A DNA stretch of 47,735 bases from an uncultured Desulfobulbaceae bacterium (GCA_947259225.1 CAMYLK010000021.1:1-47735), one strand, 5' to 3'; counted from the first letter of the stretch, positions 17,136-27,996 are shown. Made by a program: numbers and translations. The notes: generated by a model not told the origin, from the sequence alone.

Positions 17136-17809
17136 GATACAAGAGGCCCCCTTTTTATGACTGTGTCCCACGAGGGCCAACCGTAAAAAGGAAAATGTGG
17201 AACCTTGAGAACCGTGCAGTGTCCTTTCCCCCAGCACACTACTTGGTTACGGGCTGAAAAGATACGGTCTCTGCTGCCGACAAATTTTGTTTCGTAAATA
17301 TTATCTGCCGGCCCGTGGAGGGTATAATGGTTTTTGAGAGCAACAAGTTCATGCAGGATATCATCCGTTGACCTCATGGGTTTTGAATGGTTGAACCGTT
17401 CCGCCTCTTTGGTTTCAACAAACATGCTTTCATAAAACTTCCCAAGGGTCTGCTTTGAAAAAGTGCGTATCATTTCATCAAAAGTCGCGCATGCAATACC
17501 AGACCGGTCATCTATAGGGGTAAGTGTTCCGTTTATTGCGATTGTGGTTGCAAAGTTCTCTTCCTGTCCGGCAAGAAGATGCCCCGCAACCCAGACCCCC
17601 ATGGACCAGGCAACAAGATGAATCTGCTCATATACGTCATACAAGAGACTTTTCATGTCCACCTGCTGCAGGTGAGTATAATCATATAAAATAAGAAGGT
17701 CGTGTGAATGCACTGGAAAATAGCTGAAAGGCATGGGGTCCATACCCCATCCCCCAAAAAAAAGGATACATGATGTCCTGTTCTGTTTTGCCAGCCAACG
17801 GGTCTGCAT
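17132..17809 (-). CDS. bioG: Pimeloyl-[ACP] methyl ester esterase, BioG type
   Basis: The 225-residue protein matches the DUF452/BioG esterases: FFGGWGMDP near residue 17, the nucleophile elbow AWSMGVW with Ser69, and the C-terminal PHFPFYGW containing the probable catalytic His. BioG removes the methyl group that BioC added once pimeloyl-ACP is complete, replacing BioH. Its position between bioF and bioC (5 bp after bioF, 4-bp overlap with bioC) supports this role strongly. Confidence 0.9.
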   Translation of the reverse strand: MQTRWLAKQNRTSCILFFGGWGMDPMPFSYFPVHSHDLLILYDYTHLQQVDMKSLLYDVYEQIHLVAWSMGVWVAGHLLAGQEENFATTIAINGTLTPIDDRSGIACATFDEMIRTFSKQTLGKFYESMFVETKEAERFNHSKPMRSTDDILHELVALKNHYTLHGPADNIYETKFVGSRDRIFSARNQVVCWGKGHCTVLKVPHFPFYGWPSWDTVIKRGPLVS

Positions 17810-17814
17810 ATAAA

Positions 17815-19032
17815 TTATATGACAGCGGAAGAGAGAAGTGATGGCAGGGAAACCAGGTCTTTTCTCTCCATGGCCGCAGTAAAGGAAAACCTTATCCTGG
17901 CGGTTCCCGGAGGAACGGTCGGGGGCCTGACTGCATTAACCCAAAAGCCTTGTTCACGCAGTTTCTCAGCAATTGACAGGGTTTTCCTGCTGTCACCGAT
18001 TATGACCGGTACTATTTGGGAAGTGCCGGCTACGGTTAACCCCTGCTCGATGAACAGATTGCGCATCATTTTCGCTAAATGCCGGAGCCGATGCCGTTCT
18101 TCCTCCATGGCGGGAACCCTGTCCAGGACAAACAGAAGCCAGTTCAAACAGACCGGTGGCAGGCCGGTGGTAAATATAAAGGTTCTCGCCCTGTTGATTA
18201 GATAGTCGGCGATAATTCCGGAACAAGCAACAAAGCCGCCAACCCCTCCCAGCGCTTTGCCGAAGGTGCCAAACAGCAGGTCAATATCCTGGACGACCCC
18301 TTCCTGTTCGGCTAGCCCCATCCCCTGTTTACCAAACACCCCGACAGCGTGCGCTTCATCAAGATACAGGCAGCATTGATATTTATTTTTTAGGGCAACA
18401 AGTTTATTCAGATCGGCTGTATCACCGTCCATGCTGAAGAGCGATTCGCTGACCAGAAAAACCTGGTTATACCGGTCACGTTTATTACTGAGGATTTCTT
18501 CAAGATGTTGGTAATCAAGGTGGTGGTAACGAAGTGCTTCGGCCATGGAAAGGTGCATGCCGTCGATGAGGCTGGCATGGCAGAGCTTGTCCGCGATGAT
18601 CAGGTCACCCTTCCCGGCAAGGGCAGGCAGTATTCCGACATTGCCATGATATCCGGAGTTAAAGACAAGGCAGCTCTCTGTGTTGTACAGGGAGGCAAGT
18701 TTGTCCTCAAGTTGACCGTACAGCCTTGAATTTCCTGTCATCAGGCGGGATGCGGCAGCACCAGGCCCGTATTTTTCAACAAGGGTCTCAGGGTCGATCT
18801 GCCGGTAGAATTTATCAATGAGTTCCCTGTTGGTCGCAAGACCGAGGTAATCATTTCCGGAGAGATTAATGTAGGTTCGCCCGGACATGCTCAGCCTGTC
18901 TTGCTCAAGGTGCTGCAGGGGAACGACCCTTCGATGAAGTCCTTCATTTTCCAGCTTGTGGAGCTTTTGCTGCAGATGGAGGTTGATATCAGCCATATCG
19001 GATTTCCGGGGTAAAGGGGGCTTACCTGACAT
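17815..19032 (-). CDS. bioF: 8-amino-7-oxononanoate synthase
   Basis: The 405-residue PLP enzyme of the alpha-oxoamine synthase family has NLSGNDYLGLA, the DEAHAVGVFG motif and the PLP Lys in GTFGKALGGVGGF. It condenses pimeloyl-ACP with L-alanine to form KAPA, the first committed step of the biotin ring. The longest start (19032) overlaps the upstream selenoprotein gene by 11 bp; an ATG at 18996 (MADINLHL) would give 393 residues and no overlap. Both have weak ribosome binding sites, so coupling to the upstream gene is possible. Confidence 0.92.
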   Translation of the reverse strand: MSGKPPLPRKSDMADINLHLQQKLHKLENEGLHRRVVPLQHLEQDRLSMSGRTYINLSGNDYLGLATNRELIDKFYRQIDPETLVEKYGPGAAASRLMTGNSRLYGQLEDKLASLYNTESCLVFNSGYHGNVGILPALAGKGDLIIADKLCHASLIDGMHLSMAEALRYHHLDYQHLEEILSNKRDRYNQVFLVSESLFSMDGDTADLNKLVALKNKYQCCLYLDEAHAVGVFGKQGMGLAEQEGVVQDIDLLFGTFGKALGGVGGFVACSGIIADYLINRARTFIFTTGLPPVCLNWLLFVLDRVPAMEEERHRLRHLAKMMRNLFIEQGLTVAGTSQIVPVIIGDSRKTLSIAEKLREQGFWVNAVRPPTVPPGTARIRFSFTAAMERKDLVSLPSLLSSAVI

Positions 19033-19360
19033 ATTTTTTGTACATTTCCTCGGTATAACCGATTACGTACCTGTCACCAATTATTAAAGCAGGAGCCCTG
19101 AGGTTACCGGTCCTTCCCAGACACTGCTTCAGAATCTCCTCCCTGTTCTTTTTTGAGGGGGTAAAGACGAGATATTTTTTTCCACGGCCGACTACTATTT
19201 CCCGGGCTTTTTTAAGGAAGTCCCAGGCCTCATCATCGGCAAGTTTTTGTTTTTTTGCATCAACCTTTTCCGTGATGCTCAATTGCTGTCCATCAAACAC
19301 AGCCTGTGCCTTGGTGCAGGAGACTCAGCCCTTACGAAGATAAGCCCATTGTATAGTCAT
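19022..19360 (-). CDS. ArsC-like selenoprotein (UGA read as selenocysteine)
   Basis: A perfect GGAGG stands 5 nt before the ATG at 19360. Translation gives MTIQWAYLRKG, then an in-frame TGA (19327-19325), then VSCTKAQAVFDG and an uninterrupted thioredoxin-like ArsC/Spx domain with LGRTGNLRAPALIIGD. Reading TGA as selenocysteine gives a 112-residue protein with a Sec12-x-x-Cys15 redox pair exactly where ArsC-family members carry the N-terminal Cys. Standard gene finding would start at the GTG at 19300 and lose the active site. A SECIS-like hairpin follows the TGA. The family has both Cys and Sec forms; arsenate reduction is not established, and a thiol/selenol oxidoreductase role is the safe reading. 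It leads the bioF-bioG-bioC operon and overlaps bioF by 11 bp. Confidence 0.88.
19285..19303 (-). promoter_or_regulatory. Candidate bacterial SECIS element
   Basis: On the minus strand the mRNA has stem GCUGU/ACAGC with a 9-nt loop GUUUGAUGG. The loop begins 26 nt after the UGA and starts with G, which fits the known bacterial SECIS pattern (small hairpin shortly downstream of UGA, G at the start of the apical loop). A shorter alternative CCUG/CAGG pairing lies closer to the UGA. Confidence 0.6.
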
Positions 19361-19450
19361 AATATCCTCCAATACATTTTGTTATTAAATACAAACCCTT
19401 AATAAGTGAATGCCGGTATATGGTTGTTTGTGCCCAGTATTCAAAGGCCT

Positions 19451-20362
19451 TCAGCTTGTAAATTTTTTTCGATCTGTTTTCATGGACAGGTGAACAGGGT
19501 CCTGATGGATAATGACATCCGCTTCAGGCCACGCTCGCAATATTTCTTTTTCAACTGCTCTGGCAATGCCATGAGCCCTGATGAGCGGAATTTCATCCTC
19601 AAGTTCCAGGTGTAATTGGATCATGATGGTTTGGCCGGACAGTCTCGTCCGGATATCGTGAACGCCTTTTACCTGGGAAGGGGATTGAGCAATTTCGAAA
19701 ATTTCCCCCCTGATCTCCTCCGGCAGTTCACGGTCCATCAGCATCTGCCCGGCCTCGTGGCCAATTTTACAGGCGCTGTACAATATATACCCGGCAATGA
19801 TGATGGCAAAGACCGGGTCAAGTCCAGGCCATCCGGTGGAAGCAAGGAACAGGGCCAAAATGGTGCCGAGGTTTGTCAACACATCTGTTGCATAGTGGAG
19901 GGCGTCCGCCCGGATAGCCGTTGAATTAGTCTGGCGGATGACATAGTGCTGATAGGCAAGCAGGACAAGGGTAACAATAATGGAAACCACCATAACCGCA
20001 ATTCCGGTTGCGGCCTCATGAATAGCTGTGGGATTCCGCAAACGCTCTATGGCATGGACTACGAGAAAAAAAGCGGAACCGGCAATAAATGAGGCCTGGG
20101 CCAGCCCGGCGAGAAACTCTGCCTTGCCGTGCCCGAACCGGTGTTCGTCATCAGCAGGATGCAGTGACCAGCGTACTGCAACAAGGTTGATTGTAGATGC
20201 TGCTGCATCCATGAGGGAATCGACAAGTGAGGCCATGACACTCAGGGAGCCGGTAATCAGCCATGCCCCTAGCTTGGCTGCAATAAGAGTCAAGGCCACG
20301 GCAACAGAGGCATAGGTAGCCCGTTTTAATAAAACATCTTTATGATCAAGCACGGTTTTCAT
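19451..20362 (-). CDS. Cation diffusion facilitator (FieF/YiiP-like)
   Basis: The protein is about 303 residues: six membrane segments in the first 200 and a cytosolic ferredoxin-like C-terminal domain. The metal-site motifs are DSLMD in membrane segment 2 and HYATD in segment 5, the DxxxD/HxxxD set of FieF (zinc or iron). HRFGHGKAE is the conserved loop between segments 2 and 3. It exports divalent metals by proton antiport. The ATG at 20362 is preferred to a TTG at 20380, which sits in the U tract of the yajC terminator. It lies 90 bp upstream of the selenoprotein gene on the same strand. Confidence 0.92.
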   Translation of the reverse strand: MKTVLDHKDVLLKRATYASVAVALTLIAAKLGAWLITGSLSVMASLVDSLMDAAASTINLVAVRWSLHPADDEHRFGHGKAEFLAGLAQASFIAGSAFFLVVHAIERLRNPTAIHEAATGIAVMVVSIIVTLVLLAYQHYVIRQTNSTAIRADALHYATDVLTNLGTILALFLASTGWPGLDPVFAIIIAGYILYSACKIGHEAGQMLMDRELPEEIRGEIFEIAQSPSQVKGVHDIRTRLSGQTIMIQLHLELEDEIPLIRAHGIARAVEKEILRAWPEADVIIHQDPVHLSMKTDRKKFTS

Positions 20363-20387
20363 ATTCAGCTGGAAGTTCAATAAAAAA

Positions 20388-20419
20388 AGCCGCAGAGCTG
20401 TCTTGACAGCTATGCGGCT
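20388..20419 (-). terminator. Intrinsic terminator after yajC
   Basis: A 14-bp stem with one G-A mismatch (AGCCGCA...AGCTGT paired with ACAGCT...GCGGCT) and a CTTG loop is followed on the minus strand by seven T residues. It directly follows the yajC stop and ends the tgt-yajC transcript just before the CDF gene. Confidence 0.92.
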
Positions 20420-20467
20420 ATAATGATCGCTTCATGCACGATGAAGCAGTTAACAGCCCTTTATGCT

Positions 20468-20815
20468 TCAGCCGCCGGAAGGTTTGGCTGGTGCTTCACC
20501 CTGTTTCTTTGCTTCGGTTGCAGAGGTCAAAACAGAAGAGCGGTTGACCTTGATCCGCACTCCTTCAGCTATTTCCATGGTGACAACAACGTCGGTGATT
20601 CCTGTTATGCGGCCATGGATGCCGCCGTTGGTAACCACCTCATCACCCTTCTGAAGGTTGCCAAGGAACGTCTGGTGCTCTTTTGCTTTCTTCTGCTGGG
20701 GCCTGATAAGCAGAAAATAAAAGACAACAAAAATCAGAATGAGGGGAAGAAAGGAAGTTAGTCCTCCCCCAGCTGCTGGGGCAGTGCCATTTGCTGCATA
20801 TGCTATGGTGGTCAT
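20468..20815 (-). CDS. yajC: Preprotein translocase subunit YajC
   Basis: The 115-residue protein has one membrane segment (FLPLILIFVVFYFLLIRPQQKK), the YajC hallmark, followed by a cytosolic domain with GDEVVTNGGIHGRITGI. It associates with SecDF and the SecYEG channel. The start has AGGAGG upstream. It follows tgt by 33 bp, the widespread tgt-yajC order; secD and secF are not next. Confidence 0.95.
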   Translation of the reverse strand: MTTIAYAANGTAPAAGGGLTSFLPLILIFVVFYFLLIRPQQKKAKEHQTFLGNLQKGDEVVTNGGIHGRITGITDVVVTMEIAEGVRIKVNRSSVLTSATEAKKQGEAPAKPSGG

Positions 20816-20848
20816 TATTATATCCTCCTGGTAAAGTGGTTGGTATTT

Positions 20849-23068
<2,220 letters not shown>

Positions 23069-23072
<4 letters not shown>

Positions 23073-23431
23073 AATTTTTCCCCGGTGGAATCGGGTTTGT
23101 CCGATCGCCCTCTGCTTTCATTGACAGGATATTTCCTGGCATTGACTTCAATTTTTTTTTCAGCTGCGGCGAGAAGGTCTATATCCAGCCTGTCAGCCAG
23201 GCGGACAAGATAAATCAGGACATCCGCCAGTTCCTCACTAACGCTGGTTTTTCTGACACGCGGCAGGTTGAGGCTTTCCTGCTGGGTGAGCCACTGAAAA
23301 TGTTCTGACAGTTCCGCAACCTCGACACCAAGAGCCATGGCCAGATTCTTGGGGGAATGAAATTGTTCCCAGTCCCGGTCCTCGGCAAACTGCCGCAGAA
23401 CATCTCTGAGATCTTCAAGTGAGTTGATCAT
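23069..23431 (-). CDS. MazG-like nucleotide pyrophosphohydrolase
   Basis: The 120-residue all-alpha NTP pyrophosphatase resembles the RS21-C6/dCTPase group: HSPKNLAMALGVEVAELSEHFQW and SEELADVLIYLVRLAD carry the E-x2-E and E-x2-D magnesium ligands. It probably cleaves non-canonical or excess (d)NTPs to monophosphates. The frame is open to 23467, but the extra 12 codons coincide with a perfect hairpin, and family members begin a few residues before the FAEDRDW motif; the ATG at 23431 is therefore chosen. No good ribosome binding site is seen for either start. Confidence 0.85.
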
Positions 23432-23438
23432 AACAGAA

Positions 23439-23465
23439 GACGGTACCGGATTACCCGGTACCGTC
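23439..23465 (-). terminator. Hairpin between htrA and the MazG-like gene
   Basis: A perfect 11-bp inverted repeat GACGGTACCGG/CCGGTACCGTC with a 5-nt loop follows the htrA stop by 14 bp. Only a weak T-rich tail (TTCTGTT) follows on the minus strand. It may end or attenuate htrA transcription or protect its 3' end. Confidence 0.6.
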
Positions 23466-23479
23466 ATATAAGGTTTAAT

Positions 23480-24943
23480 TTACTCCACCCTGAGAACGAT
23501 ATACTGGCTGTAGTCGCCAGCCTTGACGCGCAACAGAACCTGTTGCTTGTTAGTGGCAGCCTCGAGGACCTTTTTCAGTTGTTTCAGGTTTTGCACCCGT
23601 TTTTTGTTGACCTCTTCAATCAGCTGCCCGGCCTTCAATCCGGCCCTGGCAGCAGGGCTGTCAGGATCAACATCGGCTATCAGCACGCCCTGGTCTTCAG
23701 AGTATCCGAACTGGCCGGATAGCTCTTCAGTCAGGTCCTGCAGGGTCAGCCCCATTTCCTGCAGGGTTGTATCACCGGCAGGTCCTTTCCGGCCGAAGTC
23801 AGAAGGTTGTTCACCAATAGCGATTTTGATTTCTTTCTTCTTGCCATCCCGGATGATCTTGGCGGTAATCTCAGTTCCGGGAGAGGTAAGGGCTATCTTG
23901 TTTCGAAGAGCGGCAACATCGTTGATCTGTTTACCATTAAGCTGGATAATGACGTCTCCCTGCTTGATACCGGCTTTCTCTGCCGGCGAATCTTCCGATA
24001 CTTCGCTGATCAGAACCCCCTGGGCACTTTCCAGGTCAAAGGATTTCGCCAGGTCATCATCAACATCCTGGATAACGACACCCAGCCATCCGCGTGTTAC
24101 CTTGCCGTGCTCCCTGAGCTGTTCCTTGATGGCCTTGGCCATGTTGATGGGAATGGCAAAGCCAATACCCATATACCCGCCGCTGCGTGAGAAGATAGCG
24201 GTGTTCATTCCAATGACTTCACCGTAAATGTTGAGCAGCGGCCCTCCGGAGTTTCCAGGGTTGATAGCCGCGTCGGTCTGGATGAAGTTCTCATAATCAT
24301 TGATGCCGATCCGGCTTCGACCTTTGGCGCTCACCACCCCGACCGTCACGGTCTGGCTCAGTTCAAAGGGGCTGCCGATGGCAATAACCCACTCGCCGAC
24401 CTCTAATTTCTCAGAGTCGCCAAGGGGTAGAAACGGCAGGTTCTTGCCCTCAATTTTTATAAGCGCAACATCTGATTGGGGATCGGTGCCTACTACCTCT
24501 GCCTTGAACTCTCTTTCATCTGCCAGGCGCACATTGATGGTATCAGCCTCGCCAACAACGTGATTATTCGTCAGGATGTAACCGTCGCTGGAAATAACAA
24601 ACCCGGACCCGGCTCCCTGCTGTTTGAACTCCCTTGGCTGTTCCTCCTGTCGGGGATGCTTGAACTGAGGCCCAAAAAAGCGTTCGAAAAAAGGGTCGTT
24701 GAAAAATCCGAACGGGTCCTGTCCGCTTCTTCTTGTGACGGATTTTTCTACCCGTACATGAACAACAGCAGGGCCCGCCTTTTTAACCACTGAGGCAAAA
24801 GCTTTTGCCGAACGGTCAAGCAGAGCAATATTTTCATCCTCAGTTGCATGTGCCGGAATAATGGCACCACCACTCGTGAGGAAACAGAATACCAGGGCTG
24901 CAACGATAAACATACCCGGAAAGAATGTATTTCGATTGTACAT
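23480..24943 (-). CDS. htrA: Do-family periplasmic serine protease (HtrA/DegP)
   Basis: The protein is about 487 residues. An N-terminal signal peptide (hydrophobic FIVAALVFCFLTSGG, cleavage likely after AHA) sends it to the periplasm. The trypsin-like domain has the triad His in TNNHVV, Asp in QSDVALIKI and Ser in GNSGGPL. Two PDZ domains follow (LISEVSEDSPAEKAGIKQGD and LIADVDPDSPAARAGLKAGQ), as in DegP/DegQ. It degrades or refolds damaged envelope proteins. The ATG at 24943 is chosen for its GGAG and for the signal peptide; the frame extends upstream to 25033 in atypical sequence. Confidence 0.94.
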   Translation of the reverse strand: MYNRNTFFPGMFIVAALVFCFLTSGGAIIPAHATEDENIALLDRSAKAFASVVKKAGPAVVHVRVEKSVTRRSGQDPFGFFNDPFFERFFGPQFKHPRQEEQPREFKQQGAGSGFVISSDGYILTNNHVVGEADTINVRLADEREFKAEVVGTDPQSDVALIKIEGKNLPFLPLGDSEKLEVGEWVIAIGSPFELSQTVTVGVVSAKGRSRIGINDYENFIQTDAAINPGNSGGPLLNIYGEVIGMNTAIFSRSGGYMGIGFAIPINMAKAIKEQLREHGKVTRGWLGVVIQDVDDDLAKSFDLESAQGVLISEVSEDSPAEKAGIKQGDVIIQLNGKQINDVAALRNKIALTSPGTEITAKIIRDGKKKEIKIAIGEQPSDFGRKGPAGDTTLQEMGLTLQDLTEELSGQFGYSEDQGVLIADVDPDSPAARAGLKAGQLIEEVNKKRVQNLKQLKKVLEAATNKQQVLLRVKAGDYSQYIVLRVE

Positions 24944-24960
24944 GAGATGTGACTCCAAAA

Positions 24961-25012
24961 GTAAGAATAGTATATAGTTGTCCTCTGCAGGACAACTCCT
25001 CTGACTACTTAC
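24961..25012 (-). promoter_or_regulatory. Stem-loop in the htrA leader
   Basis: A perfect 8-bp inverted repeat AGTTGTCC/GGACAACT with a 6-nt loop is enclosed by a second pairing, GTAAG..TAGT with ACTACTTAC (one 2-nt bulge). The structure ends 18 nt upstream of the htrA start codon. AT-rich promoter-like sequence (TTGACG and two TATAAT boxes) lies just beyond it at 25025-25072. It may control translation or mRNA stability. Confidence 0.5.
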
Positions 25013-25146
25013 AGGCAAACAGTTATTATACAATTTAATATAATTATACCTCTGCCCGGTTACGTCAAGCAGGATTGTGACAGAAAGAACAAGTAAAGCT
25101 ATAATATTTCAAGGATATGAGGTTGTGGGCAGAAAAGCCCGCTGGC

Positions 25147-27879
25147 TCAGCTGAATACTTTTCGGAGCACATCACCCAGTTTTTCCATTGTATACGGCTT
25201 GGCAATTACTCCGTGGAAACCATGCTCTTTAAAGTCGGCCATTATCGGGTCGTTGGCATACCCGCTTGAAACAATAGCCTTCACATCAGGATCAATACGA
25301 GAAAGCTGCGTGACCGTCGCCAGTCCACCCATACCGCCAGGTATGGTCAGGTCGAGGATCACACCGTCAAAGGGGTATCCCTCGTGTTTTGCCTTTGTGA
25401 TCAGTTGAACAGCCTCGGAGCCGTCATGCGCTGTTTCGGTTTTATATCCCATCAGCCCCAGCATATTCTTGGCAACGTTGAGGACATCTGGATCATCGTC
25501 CATGATGAGTATTTTTGCGCCGCTTTGCGGAAATTTTTCTTCACTTTTCTTTTTAGGGGTCGGCATCTTTGAAGATGCCGGGAGGTAAATTTGAAATGTG
25601 GTACCGGTATTCTGCGTTGATTCGACCGTGATAAGGCCGTCGTGATTTTTTATGATCGAATATGATGCTGCCAGGCCGAGGCCGCTGCCCTCCTGTTTTG
25701 TTGAGAAATAGGGGTCAAAAACTTTGGCCAGGTGTTGCGGGGTGATTCCAACTCCCTGGTCGGTAATGGATATGATCACATACTTTCCATCATGCAGCGG
25801 TACAGGATCCTCAGATGTAACAACGACATTCTCAGCCTGAATGGTTACCCTGCCACCTTCGGGCATGGCCTGATCAGCATTTTTTACCATATTCTGAATA
25901 ACCTGGCTTATCTGGCCCTCATCCATTTCCACGGGCCACAGGTCATCCGGGGTAATAATTTCACAGGTAACGTTGGAGCCGCTCAGCATAAAAGATGATG
26001 AGTCTTCAATCAACTCCTTGACTGATCCGGAAGTTTTCAAGGGCGCTCCACCCCTTGAAAATGTCAGCAGCTGCTGGGTCAGGTCACGGGCCCGAAGCGT
26101 TGCCCTTTCAGCATCATTTAATCGGTCAAGGGATTTCTCGCCTGCCTGGGAAAAAATCTTGGCCATGGAAATATTACCCAGTATGGCTGTGAGCAGGTTG
26201 TTAAAGTCATGGGCAATGCCACCGGCCAGGATGCCGACCGATTCCAGCTTCTGGATTTTCTGTATTTCCTCCTCCATGCGAATTTTCTTGGTAACGTCAG
26301 TAAAGAAAAGAGCCATCTTGCCCGGTTCGGTCTGAAAAGCGTGCACCTCATAGGCTCCGCTGATCTGGCTGTCCTCGTAGTCTATATGATGGGCTCGCCA
26401 TGGCTTTCCGGTCCTGCAGACATCACGGTACCGGTCCGGTATTTCCGTCAGGGCAAGGGGAGGGAAGGCCTCTTCAATAGTTTTGCCGATAAATTTTACA
26501 CAGTCAAGGCCAAGAATCTGGTCTGCAGCAGGATTTGCATCAACAAACACGAGCCGTCCGTCCTGCTCAAGTCTGTACATCATCATACCTTCCGGACAGG
26601 ATTCAATGACGCTGCGGAACCTGTTTTCGCTTGTCCTCAGCTCCTCCTCCGTCCTGATCCTTTCTGTGACATCGTTTATAATTGAACATAAGGCAAATAC
26701 CTCTCCATCGGTATCACGCATATAGTTCCAGTCGACCTGCACATAAATGTCTTGGCCGTCAGCGGTTTTGTTCATGCCAAAGTAGGTTTCAGGAGCCGGT
26801 TGCTGTTGAATGAGGTGCGAGTAATATTCCTGGAGCTTTTTCCTCTCTTCGCCGCTGTCAAGAAAATCCCAGATATATTTACCGATAAGCTGACTTTCCG
26901 GTACTCCATGGATTGCATGATGTGCCGGATTGCTGAAAAGGATGCAGCCTTCCAGGTCGCTTATCTGAATGCCGAGAGACGCGGTTTCCGCCAGGGTACG
27001 ATACTTCTCTTCACTTTCCCTGAGTGCATTTTCGGTATTTTTTCGGCCTGTTATATCGTAAATGGTACCTTCAACCCATACCGGTTTGTCATGTTCATCG
27101 CAAGCATTGCACCCGGTTTCAAAAATCCATCGCACTTCCCCGTCCTTCCTGATGATTCGGTACTCGCGCCTGAAAGAGTAGCCAGGACTGGTCAGCATCT
27201 TTTTCCCGTCATCACGCAGAATATGGAAATCATCAGGGTGAATGACCTTGTCCCAGCTGGGATTGCCGCCAAGAAAATCTTTCTCTGTGTAACCGGTTAT
27301 CTTTTCGACAGCTCCATGGAAATATTCAGGGATAAACGTTCGTATTTTTCCGCGATAGGCAATTCCGTGAAAACTTGCAATGAATGAGTGGTACCGTTTT
27401 TCACTTTCCTGCAGGTTTTCCTGCGTCTTCTGAAGAGAGGTTATGTCTGTGCAGACCCCTCCTACAGCATAGACATGACCCTCTGCATCAACCAGGGGGA
27501 ACTTGGCAGTGATAAAGGTATGTTCTCCATCGGCGAGTTCAATGGTTTCAGTGAATTCTACCAGGGTTTTTTGCTTTTTGACTTCTTCGTCCTGGGTGCG
27601 GAACAGCTCGGCTATGGGTTCGGGAAAAATATCATAGTCGCTCTTGCCTTTAACCTGGGCATCGGTAACATGTGCCAGCCGTTCATATTCGCGGTTTATA
27701 TAGAGATAGTTGTAATCGGAATCTTTAAGGTAAATCGGCAGGTTCGTATTATCGAGGATGGCTCTGAGGTACTGTTCGCTCATCTGGGCAGCCCCATCCT
27801 GGTTCCTGGATTTTTCCAGGTTGTTTTCCAGGGCCTTGATTCGCTGTTCCAGTTCTTCGTAAGTCGGTTTATCAGTCAT
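25147..27879 (-). CDS. Soluble multi-PAS hybrid histidine kinase
   Basis: The 910-residue protein has no membrane segment. After a short N-terminal coiled coil it has four PAS-type segments (about 35-160, 165-280, 290-410, 415-530) linked by PAC-like ends. The dimerisation/phosphoacceptor domain has GGIAHDFNNLLTAILGNI, the His of the H-box, and the HATPase has NMVKNADQAMPEGG and GSGLGLAASYSIIKNHDG. A C-terminal receiver (about 790-910) has the acidic DDDPD and phosphoacceptor in VILDLTIPGGMGG. The HDFNN variant belongs to NtrB-like kinases. It is a single-gene unit 117 bp from LOG; the target regulator is not adjacent. Confidence 0.93.
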   Translation of the reverse strand: MTDKPTYEELEQRIKALENNLEKSRNQDGAAQMSEQYLRAILDNTNLPIYLKDSDYNYLYINREYERLAHVTDAQVKGKSDYDIFPEPIAELFRTQDEEVKKQKTLVEFTETIELADGEHTFITAKFPLVDAEGHVYAVGGVCTDITSLQKTQENLQESEKRYHSFIASFHGIAYRGKIRTFIPEYFHGAVEKITGYTEKDFLGGNPSWDKVIHPDDFHILRDDGKKMLTSPGYSFRREYRIIRKDGEVRWIFETGCNACDEHDKPVWVEGTIYDITGRKNTENALRESEEKYRTLAETASLGIQISDLEGCILFSNPAHHAIHGVPESQLIGKYIWDFLDSGEERKKLQEYYSHLIQQQPAPETYFGMNKTADGQDIYVQVDWNYMRDTDGEVFALCSIINDVTERIRTEEELRTSENRFRSVIESCPEGMMMYRLEQDGRLVFVDANPAADQILGLDCVKFIGKTIEEAFPPLALTEIPDRYRDVCRTGKPWRAHHIDYEDSQISGAYEVHAFQTEPGKMALFFTDVTKKIRMEEEIQKIQKLESVGILAGGIAHDFNNLLTAILGNISMAKIFSQAGEKSLDRLNDAERATLRARDLTQQLLTFSRGGAPLKTSGSVKELIEDSSSFMLSGSNVTCEIITPDDLWPVEMDEGQISQVIQNMVKNADQAMPEGGRVTIQAENVVVTSEDPVPLHDGKYVIISITDQGVGITPQHLAKVFDPYFSTKQEGSGLGLAASYSIIKNHDGLITVESTQNTGTTFQIYLPASSKMPTPKKKSEEKFPQSGAKILIMDDDPDVLNVAKNMLGLMGYKTETAHDGSEAVQLITKAKHEGYPFDGVILDLTIPGGMGGLATVTQLSRIDPDVKAIVSSGYANDPIMADFKEHGFHGVIAKPYTMEKLGDVLRKVFS

Positions 27880-27996
27880 AAAATGTTCGGAATTACATTA
27901 TTTCGTTATCGCTTAGAAACTGTGTTTGTCAAATAATAGCACAAATACATTTTCACGTTAAATTGAATCGGAAAAATTGATAAAAAGATAAAAATA

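Noticed and set aside
19022..19300. GTG-start, 92-residue version of the ArsC-like protein
   Set aside because: It has no ribosome binding site and lacks the redox motif, while the upstream ATG has a perfect one and only a TGA intervenes.
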